In this document: piece by piece, positions 55,091-64,000 of the stretch | Layout of the letters: each line of letters begins with the position of its first letter | Position numbering within the stretch: position 1 is the first letter of the stretch | Program-made: the position numbers and the translations under genes | The notes under the pieces: model-generated | What the model saw: only the letters and a program-made list of their open reading frames with translations | Database searches by the model: none | Told to the model about the DNA's origin: nothing | Source: Culex pipiens pallens | Lineage: Eukaryota > Arthropoda > Insecta > Diptera > Culicidae | Direction of reading: 5' to 3' | Length of the DNA: 64,000 bases | NCBI RefSeq assembly: GCF_016801865.2 | Contig: NC_068937.1 | Coordinates: 9,236,157 to 9,300,156, forward strand

Positions 55091-55716
55091 CAGTCATCCC
55101 TCATATTCGAAACAGTTTACAGATCGGCCAGTGTTCAAAAAATCATAGCAAATCGATCATTGAACTTATTTATTCGCTTTTACCTTCATTGGAAAGCTTT
55201 TCTTGCGATCTTTCGAAGGCTGTATCGAACAACTGCAAATTTTAACTTTTATATCAAGTTTTTAAAGAAAAACTTTGACCCTTGAAATCCACAAATTCGG
55301 AACACTTTTTTCTTACGGATGTAAACATACTTTGGATCTCTCCAGGAGTGCATATTTGTAACAAAATAATGACTTCACACATTGGAACCAATGAAACTCA
55401 AGCTTAGTGATGCTTTATCCATGGTCTGATAACTTTTTTTGTGAAAATATCAGTCAAATTCAGGTGTTCCACAATTGTGGGAGGCACAATAACATCCCAC
55501 AATCATGAAACAGGCAAATTGGAGGCAGTGTTTTGCTGCTCTGGATAAAATAGTCTTGAAGTGAAGTTTTTTGTTCAAAAAGTACTACTTTTACTAGTGA
55601 AATAGCAAGAAAATGTCCAAATAAAGGTCCTAAAAATAGTAGGGTCGAGAAAAAGCTGCATTTGGCATGCTATTGACAAATTATCTTAAAAGTGTTCCGA
55701 ATATGTGGGATGACTG
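55091..55716. mobile_element. 626-bp mariner-type MITE
   Basis: Ends CAGTCATCCCTCATATTCG and the complement of CAGTCATCCCACATATTCG, flanked by TA at 55089-55090 and 55717-55718. No transposase frame. Confidence 0.8.
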
Positions 55717-55719
55717 TAG

Positions 55720-56285
55720 GCTTTTCTGAAAGAGCGCATGATCTTGAACCAAACGGCATCTACTCGAAGCGATGGAAATGCATAAAGGACATTTATGCGA
55801 TCAGGGGTAGTATAGCAATATTTAATCTTATAAACATTTTTTACCTGTTTTCGATATCGATAACTTTTTACAAATGAAAGGTGACTAACACATGCTTTTA
55901 TTTCTCACCGCGCCAATTTGGAACCTGATTAAGTGATAACTTTGATCAGTCGTCTTCTAAACACCCTTGTCCAAACGCCGCCCAATTTGCATAATTCATT
56001 CATACTTAATGCCACAGAATGCCACACACAAACCGACGTATCAACCAACCAAACGTAAAGTCACACGATCTCCCACTGAACAACTTGAAAACGAGCATGT
56101 CCTGCTCATCGCCCCGACGATTATTAAAAACCGATTAGCGCTCCTCTTCGCCGTCGAATCCCCTTGATTTTTTCGGAAGTGGTTGCTTATGAGAATTTAT
56201 GGGATTTTATCCGCCGTTTTTTTTTAAATTTCACCGCCACGAGGACCTCACAGATCACACGAAAATTACTAACGAACCTTTTTTC
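55720..56285. other. Intronic sequence upstream of RUNX exon
   Basis: No repeat partner seen. It leads into the CT-rich polypyrimidine tract of the 56309 acceptor. Confidence 0.3.
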
Positions 56286-56308
56286 TCTCTCTCTCTCTCT
56301 CCTCGCAG

Positions 56309-56476
56309 ATTACAGCAACGCCGCCGACTGGCCAAACGGACTCAACGCGTCCTCGGCGACGACGGCGGCGACCACCTACGCGAATCCGTACAGCCCGATG
56401 CAAACGACACCGCCGTCCTACGGCGGCTACGAACCCTGCCCGATGGTGGAACATTCCGGCTACAATCTGCCGACAG
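56309..56476 (+). CDS. lz: RUNX/lozenge-type transcription factor, Tyr/Pro-rich exon
   Basis: This 168-nt exon encodes DYSNAADWPNGLNASSATTA, ATTYANPYSPMQTTPP and SYGGYEPCPMVEHSGYNLPT. Repeated aromatic-Pro-Ser motifs (NPYSP, PPSYGGY) look like a RUNX transactivation-type region. The acceptor is TCTCCTCGCAG|AT after an alternating CT tract. The donor ACAG|GTTGGT is weak (no A at +3 or +4). It enters and leaves one base into a codon, matching both neighbours. If the following intron were retained, the frame would add about 8 codons and stop at 56499, losing the C-terminal VWRPY. Confidence 0.88.
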
Positions 56477-56574
56477 GTTGGTTGAAGGGATTTCAATGAC
56501 AATTTCCCGGAATCCCGTTTCCCGCAATGGACGTTGTCCAAAATGTCAAGGCTGGCTGATGTTTCTGCATACTA

Positions 56575-56735
56575 GTGCGTCCAAAACCGGGAATTCCCGA
56601 ATTTTTTATTATTTTTTCCCGGGAATTCCCAAATCTGAAAAAAAAACTATAAAATTTTGGTCTGGAAATTCACATTCAGCTGTGGAAATGGATGAAAAGT
56701 TGAATAGGGGAACAGCATCTAATTAAATCGTGCCT
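56575..56735. repeat. GGGAATTCCCGG-type element fragment
   Basis: Begins TAGTGCGTCCAAAACCGGGA then ATTCCCG and ends near GCATCTAATT, resembling the termini of the larger element at 57364-60015. Probably a small deleted relative. Confidence 0.4.
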
Positions 56736-56739
56736 CTAA

Positions 56740-56965
56740 TGATCGGTGGCGCGAAGATGCACCGATCTGATCCATGTATGTTTCATGTACTTTAGAGTCA
56801 GATCCCAAATAAAGTCCGTTGGAAGAAGATCGTTCGTTGTGTACGAGTAGAGGAATAAAGTTTGTGTTTTTTAACTCTACGCTCCGCGGTTTCAATTCTC
56901 TCCGGAACTAGCCAGAGTGATCCGGCCCCCATCCGGTTCTGTACATTTTGGGCAGGTCAGAACTT
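56740..56965 (+). mobile_element. Possible LTR fragment
   Basis: Unlike its AT-rich surroundings it contains two AATAAA signals (56808-56813 and 56854-56859), a GC-rich CTACGCTCCGCGG block and ends ...GTTCTGTACATTTTGG, reminiscent of the R-U5 end and start of a primer-binding site of an insect LTR retrotransposon. No second LTR or pol sequence is present. Confidence 0.3.
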
Positions 56966-57565
56966 TGACGTTCAATTACAGCTCATCAAAAGCATTTTCA
57001 ACTGAAAACGAGTGATAAATAGCTCAATAGGAAGTGAGCAAGCAAGTTTCTATTAAAAGTTTTGCTAAAAATGTTGTTTAAATAGTGAAAATTAGCAAAT
57101 TGGAGGGAATGAGAAGCGAGTGCTTAACCTGCCAAACGTACGAGAATATTTTCTATTTAATTTGATATATTTAAAAAAAGACTTGGTATTACATTTACGT
57201 ATATTTATAGTTTTGAACTTGGAACAAAAATATCATATTTAATTATTTTTCATCAACCACCTTAAGATTTTTTATTCTTTGCTAAAAAAAATATCTATTT
57301 ATTTGGAATCAATAAATTTGGCCTTTTTAATCTATTAAAAGAAGCGAAAATCTTTTAGAAGTATAGAGCATCCAATTTCCCGGGGTTACAAAATTCCCGG
57401 GAAACGGGAAATTTCCAGCAAATTTCCCTTGAAATCCCGGGAAATTTAAAATTTATAAAAAAAATATTGTGATCCTCCTTCTGATTAATATTTTGCAACA
57501 AAACTGTATAGAACAGCTACTTTAATGGTCTAATAAAAATATAAATTTTCTAATTTTATTATGCT

Positions 57566-59651
57566 GAGCAATTCTCTACGAAATCGTTCAATTTCGACCA
57601 TTTATATTTTTTGTATTTTTTTATTTGGCTCAAACTTTATGGAGGCCTTTCCTATCACCAAAGAAGCCATTTTGTGTCATTGGTTCACCCATACAAATCT
57701 CCATACAATTTTGGCAGTGGTTCATACAAAAATGGTACGTAAATATTCAAAAATCTGTAACTCTTCAAGGAATTTTTTGATTGATTTGGTGTCTTTGGCA
57801 AAGTTGTAGGTATTGATAAGAACTATTTAGAAAAAAAGTACACGGAATTTCTTTTCGTGATTTTTAATTAACTTTTTTCACAAAAAAATCAATTTATCAA
57901 AATCCGTATATTTTTAACCTTTTTTGATTTTTTTTTATATGTTTTGATTTACGGGTGCCACGATATCTCGAGATGGGATGGACCAAATTGGCTGAAATTT
58001 GAGATGAAGACTTGCAAGACATATCCCGTGTGCATGACGAAGCCCGATTTTGAAATTTTGCTTTTTAAAAAAATACAAAAATCATTTTTTTATATGAAAA
58101 ACATAAACATATTTTTATCTTTTTTTCAAACAAACTTTTTGAAAAACTGGCTTCGTCATGCACACAGGACCGGTTTAACGAGGCTTCACCAAAATTTTGA
58201 GCCGATTTGGTCAAAGTAGTGTGGAGATATCGTGGCACCCGTTTTTTGAAACTGCTAACTTAAAATGGCTATATCTCGGCAAGGATACAACCAAATATCT
58301 TCAAATTTATTTTGATAATAGTTGAAAATATATATGTTAATGCCCTTAAAACAGATTTAAAAAAAGTTTAAGTGTGTGCCCAAACCAACCTCTTATATTT
58401 TTGTCGATTTACATGTATGTGACCCCTTAAATTGTGATTTTTGTTGAAATATAATAAATCTTTTACTTGAAATATTTTGACCTAAATTTTTCTATGTAAA
58501 ATCAAATTTGCAATCAAAAAGTATTTTAAATTTTTTTTATTAAGTGCACTTCAAAATAAAGCAATACAAAGTTAAATTTTGTCCTGAAAATTACGGTTTT
58601 TTTTTTCAAGTTGTGTCCATGATTGTCCATTCCTGGAAATATTTTTTTCGAAAAGTTCTGAAAATTTGCAATAAAAAGTCTAAGCAACTAATGGTCCGAT
58701 TTTCAATGTTAAAAAGTGAAACAATCGTGAAATTTCCGATCTTTTCGAAAAAAATATCTTAATTTTTTTTAAATCAAGACTAACATTTTAAATCAAGACT
58801 AACATTTTAAATGGGCCAAACATTCAATATTATGCCCTTTTGAAATGTTAGTCTAGATTATTTTTAAAAAAATATTGGTTTCAAAATGATCGGAACATTT
58901 CACGAATGCTTCATTTTTAACATTTAAAATCGGACCATTAGTAGCTTGGATATCGACATTAGAAATTGGAGGGTTGTTTGGGTGAGACTTAGAAAACTTA
59001 AATTTTCATGTTTCTTTTTCTTTAAGCCGCTGTATCTCAGCAACCAGAGGTCCAATCTTCAATGTTTCTTAGACAAAATTGTAGGAAATCTTCTGAACTT
59101 AAAAAAAAATATTTTCAGGAATGGACAATCATGGACACTATTTTGAAAAGTCAAAAAACCGGAATTTATCGGACACAATTGAACTTTGAATGGCTAATTC
59201 AATGTAACATTTGAAAAATGAGATTAAATGTACAAGCTTTAAATTTTTTTACAAAAAATACTATTTAAAAAAAATAACTTGTCGGAAAATTTTGGTGCAT
59301 ACTTCTAAACGGCTTAAAAGATGCAGGTTTTTGTCCCTTAAAACGTATAAAAAAACTGATTATGATAAATTGAATTTTAGTGAAAAAAAAGTTAGTTAAA
59401 AAATCACTTTTTCCGTATGCCTTTTTCTGGATAGACTTCATCAATACCTACAACTTTGCCCAAGGCAACAAATCAATAACAAAAATTCCTAGAAAAGTTA
59501 CAGATTTTCGAATATTTACGTACCATTTTTGTATGAACAGCTGCCAAAATTGTATGACCAAAATTACTTCTTTGGTCATAGGGAAGGGAATTTTGAGCCA
59601 AATCAAAAAATATAAGAAAAACCCATTTCCGGGTTTTTTGGAGAATTGCTC
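57566..59651. mobile_element. Foldback family D, copy 2 kb, with nested element E
   Basis: Termini GAGCAATTCTC (57566) and GAGAATTGCTC (ending 59651). The centre near 58780-58855 has ATGGGCCAAACATTC between inverted ACTAACATTTT/AAATGTTAGTCT, as in 42453-44385. The arms are more diverged than in the intact copy, and no perfect target duplication is left. Element E copy 2 is inside its left arm. Confidence 0.75.
57951..58242. mobile_element. 292-bp inverted-repeat element E, copy 2
   Basis: Left end ACGGGTGCCACGATATCTC; right end is the complement of ACGGGTGCCACGATATCTCC. It matches copy 1 at 50244-50544 along its length. Confidence 0.78.
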
Positions 59652-60201
59652 AATGATCTATCAACAATTTTTGTTAAAAAAAAGTTACCAAAAAAGTTTA
59701 TTTTCATTACAGTTGTCAATGCTTCAGAAATAAATATTATCTGAAATAAACCTTGGCATGAATTTTACAGACGAGCTGATTAGTTCAATATTAACTGTAG
59801 ATTGTAATAAATAAAATCAATTTTGGCTCTCATTACTATTTTTTTTTTTTTGTAAATTTTCAAAACATTGGTGCCAAAAAGTCAGAAAAAGTATAGTTCC
59901 GCTTGGATTTCGGGAATTCCCGGGAAATTTGAAGAAAAAAATCCCGGGAAAAAGAAGATATTTTGTTTGGGAAATCCCGGGAATTTTTTTCCGGGACGGA
60001 AAATTAGACGCTCTACTTGAAATGTATACAATTACATTATTCCTGCATGCAAAAGCGAAAAAAAAATTTAAAAGGAAAATTTCATTTCGGATAACGTCGA
60101 TTCCGGGATATGGAATTCCGGATATTGTCATAGAATCGGTTGAAGAGTTTAATCTTGAAAAATTTGAATATTGGTGTTAATTTGTTGTTTCTCTCCAACA
60201 G

Positions 60202-60812
60202 TCCTCCCCGACGCCGCCACCACCTACCAGGACTACTACAACCTCCCCACTCCAGCCTCCCACCAATCCGCCATGTCCGCCGCCCACCACCACGGCTACT
60301 CCGCCTCGTCCGCCTCCTCCAAATCCCTCGTGACCGGCGACCCCCTCGACGGCTCCTCGTACGGTTCCCCGTACAGCCAGTGGGCCGCCAACGGGTACGG
60401 CAGCTACCAGTACAACACCGCCCCTCCTCTCCCTCCCCCTCCGCCCCCCCAGTCCCAGTACCCCTCGGCCGTCGCCGCCGTTCCCCCGCCAATGGTGCTC
60501 TGCCCGCAGATGTTCAGTACCGTCAACCAGAACCAGATCCACGTCCATCTCCACCCGGCGGCCACGCCCGGCAGCGACAAGCTCGAGCAGTACTTTGGCG
60601 AAAATGGTGGCTTCATGATGCGGCCCGCGGTCACGGCGGCGGCGGCAGTGGCGGCCGCGTCCGAAATTGGTGGCATCGGCGGAACGCACGATCCGACGAT
60701 GGGGCAGCAGCAGGATGTCGTTGGAAGTGATCATCATCAGCAGCAGGATGGAGGGGCGAGGGCGGAGGAAACGGTCGCCGGCGATCCGAGCAGCGTTTGG
60801 CGGCCCTACTGA
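60202..60812 (+). CDS. lz: RUNX/lozenge-type transcription factor, C-terminal exon ending VWRPY
   Basis: This 611-nt terminal exon encodes about 202 aa, starting VLPDAATTYQDYYNLPTP and stopping with TGA at 60810-60812. Motifs in order: PYSQWAANGYGSYQYN, a Pro run, MVLCPQMFSTVNQNQIHVHL with HPAATPGSDKLEQYFGE just after, an Ala run, Gln/His runs, and the final VWRPY. VWRPY is the conserved RUNX tail that recruits the Groucho/TLE co-repressor. The QNQIH(V)HLH...DKLEQYF segment fits my memory of lozenge-type proteins and is the main reason for that call. The base composition is strikingly GC-rich beside AT-rich introns. Acceptor TCTCCAACAG|TC. The alternative is another insect RUNX paralogue. Confidence 0.92.
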
Positions 60813-61122
60813 TGTTACGAGTTTTAGGGGGGGAGGTTTGAGTTTCGTTAGACTGATTTCATTATTATTATTTTATGTGTTGAGAAAAGAACCAATCGCT
60901 AAAATTGATTTTGAACTTTGTAGAAGCTTTTCTATCTCTCTGTCTGTAAGCAAAGTATACTCGATAAACTCCAAATAGAAAATAGTAGCTAATTTAGATT
61001 AATTTATAATGAAATTAAGAATCACGCATCTTATCGTAAGTTGAATTTATTAATTAATATATTAAATTAAACAATTCGTCAGCGACGAATTGAGAAATGT
61101 TTTAAACTAAGTTTTCGAATCA

Positions 61123-61128
61123 AATAAA
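61123..61128 (+). terminator. Proximal polyadenylation signal
   Basis: AATAAA 311 bases after the stop codon, followed by an A-run. Could be used alternatively to the distal signal. Confidence 0.45.
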
Positions 61129-61260
61129 AAAAAAAGTGGCAAACGCATCAAATTGTCTTCGTTACAAAAAAAATCGTGAATCATGTTAAGTGTACAGAAT
61201 TTGTGTAAAAAATAATGTGAGCACACACTAGATGAATCGATGAATGTTGGATGGATTTAC

Positions 61261-61266
61261 AATAAA
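61261..61266 (+). terminator. Distal polyadenylation signal
   Basis: AATAAA followed within about 30 bases by TTGTATAC and TTGTTTAATTTTTC, a GT/T-rich downstream element. Judged the main 3' end. Confidence 0.5.
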
Positions 61267-61299
61267 CATATTTGTATACAAAGTAAATCATTGTTTAAT

Positions 61300-62280
61300 T
61301 TTTCATGTCTTACATTTTTATTTAAACTCGACGGAATGGTGATTGCCATATTGTCCAAACTCGTATAGTTCGTTGAATCCCTGAAGTCATCGGCCACTCC
61401 TACAACATGATTCCCCATAGTCGATGTCGATTCAAATCGCAATAAAAAATCCTGACTTTTTCTTGACAATCAAAAATATTGTTTTGTTTTGTTTTTTTTT
61501 AAACATATTCCTTCACGGAAAGGAGTTCCATCTTAAATTTAACAATTCAAATTAGCTGGCTTCAAATTGGTGGAACAGTGATTTTTTTGGCTAAATTAGC
61601 TAAAATTACAGGTAAATTTACCAACTTGGGATTGGTGAAACAGCTAACCCTGATTGCTGATTTGCTATCCAAAACTGACAGCCGAAATCAAAATGACAGG
61701 AGAGATTTCACCAAAAATAATGGTGTTTCAGCACAATTTTGCCTACTTTTTACCGAAAAACTAGCTGGAACCGGCAGCATGGATTTTTTGACAGATCATC
61801 AGTTCGAAACCAACACAAGGCAAGAGAACGTCTCGTATCGTGTTTGATCCTGTTTAAGCAGCTCAGTTCGCGGAGTTTTGTGACGATTCTGCGTTTGAAA
61901 GTCGAAAGTGCAAGTGCAAAAGGTGGAGATGGTGCGTGAGTGAATGGAAGCCAGGAAGACTTTCTGCGGGCTGAGATCTTCAGTTGATTAGGTGAGAAGT
62001 TTTTTTTTTGTGTTGAGGGAAAGAGGTTAGAAGTTGAGCCTCTAATTTTTGTTTGGACGATTGGTGGCATCCCTTTGTCGTGAACCCTTTGGCGGGGGAG
62101 GTGGAGGCTGGCGTTTGTCCACACTCCACTTTTTTTGTATGGACATCTGTCTACGTGGGGGGAGGCTGCGGGTACAGAGTGTCTAGATATAGACTGGCCA
62201 ATGTTTGACAGATCCGTACGAGCAGGGCACTTTATGCCTTTGAAGCACATCAAAAAATAGAGTTAAATAATGTTAAATTA
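61300..62280. other. Intergenic sequence downstream of the RUNX gene
   Basis: No gene supported. The minus-strand frame at 61750-62253 (167 aa) has no recognisable domain and overlaps MITE-like text near 62110-62160 (TGTCCACACTCCACTTTTTT, TGTATGGACATCTGTCTACG) related to 19116-19267. Confidence 0.35.
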
Positions 62281-63250
62281 CTTTAAATTAAGTGAAAGTT
62301 AATTTGAATTACATTTGGTTGAATTTAGAAAAAAGTAGAATTCAGTTAAATTAAGTTAAATTGATTAAATTTTGTTAAAATCAGTAAAATTTAGATAAAT
62401 GTAATTAAATTTAGTTAAATCATGATTAATTAAAAATCAAGTTTAATTAAGTAAAGTTAAGTTCAGTATAATTAAACTGAACATAGTAAAAAAGAAATTA
62501 ATTTAGTCAAATGTGGTTATATCTAGAAATTTTTGTTAAATTTAATTAAACTAAGATACATTTTTGGAAATTTTGTTACATTTGGTAGAATTTAGTTCAA
62601 TTGTTGTTAAAAGTTGTTTGGTAAAATTAAGTTGAATTAAGTTAAATTAAGTTAAATTAAGTTAAATTAAGTTAAATTAAGTTAAATTCAGTTGAATTCA
62701 GTTAAATTCAGTTGAATTCAGTTAAATTCAGTTAAATTCAGTTAAATTAAGTTAAATTAAGTTAAATTAAGTTAAATTAAGTTAAATTAAAGTCAATAAA
62801 GTTAAATTAAGTTAAATTAAGTTAAATTAAGTTAAATTAAGTTAAATTCAGTTGAATTCAGTTAAATTCAGTTAAATTAAGTTAAATTAAGTTGAAATTA
62901 CGCTAAATTAAGTTAAATTCAGTTAAATTCAAATAAATTCAGTTAAATTAAGTTAAATTAAGTTAAATTAAGTTAAATTAAGTTAAAATTAGTTAAATTA
63001 AGTCCAATTAAGCTAAATTAGGTTAAATAAAGTTCAATTCAATTAAATTAAGTTAAATTAAAGTCAATTAAGATAAATTAAGTTGAATTCAGTTAAATTA
63101 AGTTAAATTAAGTTAAATTAAGTTAAATTAAGTTAAATTAAGTTAAATTAAGTTAAATTAAGTTAAATTAAGTTAAATTAAGTTAAATTAAGTTAAATTA
63201 AGTTAAATTAAGTTGAATTAAGTTAAATTAAGTTAAATTAACTTAAATTA
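62280..63250 (+). repeat. Decamer array (GTTAAATTAA)n with degenerate 5' part
   Basis: Degenerate TTAAATT/GTTAAATT words from about 62280 tighten into 10-bp units (GTTAAATTAA, with GTTAAATTCA and GTTGAATTCA variants) from about 62630, and become nearly pure at 63070-63230. Confidence 0.93.
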
Positions 63251-63251
63251 A

Positions 63252-63282
63252 GCATGAGCATGAGCATGAGCATGAGCATGAG
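63252..63282 (+). repeat. Hexamer repeat (GCATGA), five copies
   Basis: AAGCATGAGCATGAGCATGA and on to GAGAG. It directly follows the decamer array and is followed by a non-repetitive GC-balanced stretch, so it may mark the end of a retroelement. Confidence 0.85.
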
Positions 63283-64000
63283 AGACCACCCATGGTTGTC
63301 CTTCTCCGTTGCTGAACAGAACCGTAATATCCTATCAACACAACCGGTCATACGCTTCAACGATCAAATAATGTTTCCCTTATGAACAGCATGCATGAAT
63401 GCGCTGAAAAGATAAAACATCACGATCATCAAAACTAGAGCCGTTGCTAATAGGAAACAGTCATTGGCCACCAACGGCGCCCGCCATGTCAGTTTGTAGA
63501 TCTCGAGGGAACGGGACGGGAATGTTAGTTAGCACAGGCTGCTACCAAGGGTGGGTTCTATACGATATCCACACCCCCGCGTGTGCCGGAAAACTACTTC
63601 TACTTGGGATTTTGTTAGTGGGAAAGGGTAATGGCCAGGATTCATCATAGAGGATGATGATGTGGCCCAATAATCAATGAATTTCGTTGAGTGATAGGGT
63701 GATGTATTATGTATTCTCAAGGCAAACAATCGGATGATGCGGATGAGACCATTCCCGGTTATTTGGTGTTGAGTTTAGCACAAATGATTTAATCTTAGAC
63801 AGCCGGCTGTGGAAAGATAGAATCATAATTGTGTGTAATTAAAAGGTGAAATATTATACTCAGCGTAACACATTTACGTAGAGTTGACCTGAGACTATTT
63901 ATACTTTTAAGTTTTTATAAGATGAGCGACCAATTAATTACTGATGAGTTATGAGTTATCTGAAGGACTTAAACAATCGCGTTGAAACAATATTTGTCAC
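63283..64000. other. Downstream sequence, possibly an element body
   Basis: Balanced composition, with GGTGGGTTCTATACGATATC and similar text that may belong to a dispersed element tied to the GCATGA tail. No domain was recognised in frames at 63444-63650 (plus) or 63529-63729 (minus). Confidence 0.3.

Larger units (their letters stand above)
29090..56308 (+). other. lz: RUNX intron, 27,219 bp
   Basis: Starts GTAAGA and ends CCTCGCAG after a long CT-repeat polypyrimidine tract (56286-56302). Phase is kept: G of 29089 plus AT of 56309-56310 gives Asp. It is filled mainly by foldback elements, nonamer arrays, a 141-bp satellite and MITEs. Confidence 0.8.
57364..60015. mobile_element. hAT-like TIR element containing nested foldbacks
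   Basis: Left TAGAGCATCCAATTTCCCGG; right is the complement of TAGAGCGTCTAATTTTCCG. Both ends are followed by CCCGGGAAATT/AATTCCCGGG clusters. No clear 8-bp duplication could be fixed. Without the foldback at 57566-59651 it would be about 570 bp. Confidence 0.55.
56477..60201 (+). other. lz: RUNX intron, 3,725 bp
   Basis: GTTGGT donor to CTCTCCAACAG acceptor, joining G of 56476 with TC of 60202-60203 (Val). It is mostly nested repeats: an LTR-like fragment, a hAT-like element and foldbacks. Confidence 0.8.
60813..61290 (+). other. lz: 3'UTR of the RUNX gene
   Basis: AT-rich sequence after the TGA, with an early G-run (GGGGGGGAGG near 60828). It ends near the second polyadenylation signal at 61261-61266. 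Confidence 0.6.

Noticed and set aside
61750..62253. 167-codon minus-strand frame downstream of the RUNX gene
   Set aside because: No recognisable domain, and part of it overlaps MITE-like sequence.

Overview
This window looks like nuclear DNA of a culicine mosquito, most likely Culex or a close relative. That placement is inference. It rests on AT-rich introns packed with non-autonomous transposons, tRNA-derived SINEs and MITE families of a type common in mosquitoes, and on insect-type coding sequence. No reverse transcriptase, transposase, rRNA, CRISPR or bacterial-style operon was recognised.

The backbone of the window is the 3' part of one large plus-strand gene for a Runt-domain (RUNX) transcription factor, probably lozenge. 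Four coding exons can be placed with in-phase splice sites: 15794-15907 (end of the Runt domain), 28802-29089 (Ser/Asn/His-rich linker), 56309-56476 (Tyr/Pro-rich activation-type region) and 60202-60812 (C-terminus ending in the Groucho-binding VWRPY). They are separated by introns of 12,894, 27,219 and 3,725 bp. The first half of the Runt domain lies upstream of the window, so another intron longer than 15.7 kb covers bases 1-15793. The 3'UTR ends near 61290.

One complete gene is nested antisense inside that upstream intron: a two-exon F-box/leucine-rich-repeat-type protein of 466 aa at 14099-15567. Its start codon lies only 226 bp from the RUNX exon at 15794.

Most other bases are repeats. 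(1) Large foldback (palindromic) elements at 26010-27359, 30066-35315 and 42453-44385 each have a 4-bp target duplication and share the terminal motif GRGYARTTCTC; related partial copies are at 8760-11140, 17335-17826 and 57566-59651. (2) Smaller TIR/MITE elements include an 887-bp family at 20104-20990, with a second copy at 29523-35664 split by the 5.25-kb foldback, as well as mariner-like and Harbinger-like MITEs. (3) tRNA-headed retroposons include an 818-bp composite at 9209-10026 with a 20-22 bp target duplication. (4) Tandem arrays include a family of 9-bp repeats (1736-2540, 29277-29520, 35985-39235), a 7-bp polypyrimidine array (23437-23980), a 141-bp satellite (31312-33492) and a 10-bp array (62630-63250). 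Non-repetitive GC-richer islands (about 7500-8700, 16640-17250, 21650-22500, 27800-28550, 39480-40900, 46000-47600, 51540-52260) are the best places to look for RUNX-gene enhancers.

The most unusual signals are the shared termini and 4-bp duplications of several otherwise unrelated foldback families, the nested satellite-bearing foldback, and the mirrored, higher-order nonamer arrays. Because all of these lie in introns of a transcribed gene, the pre-mRNA could fold into long hairpins.
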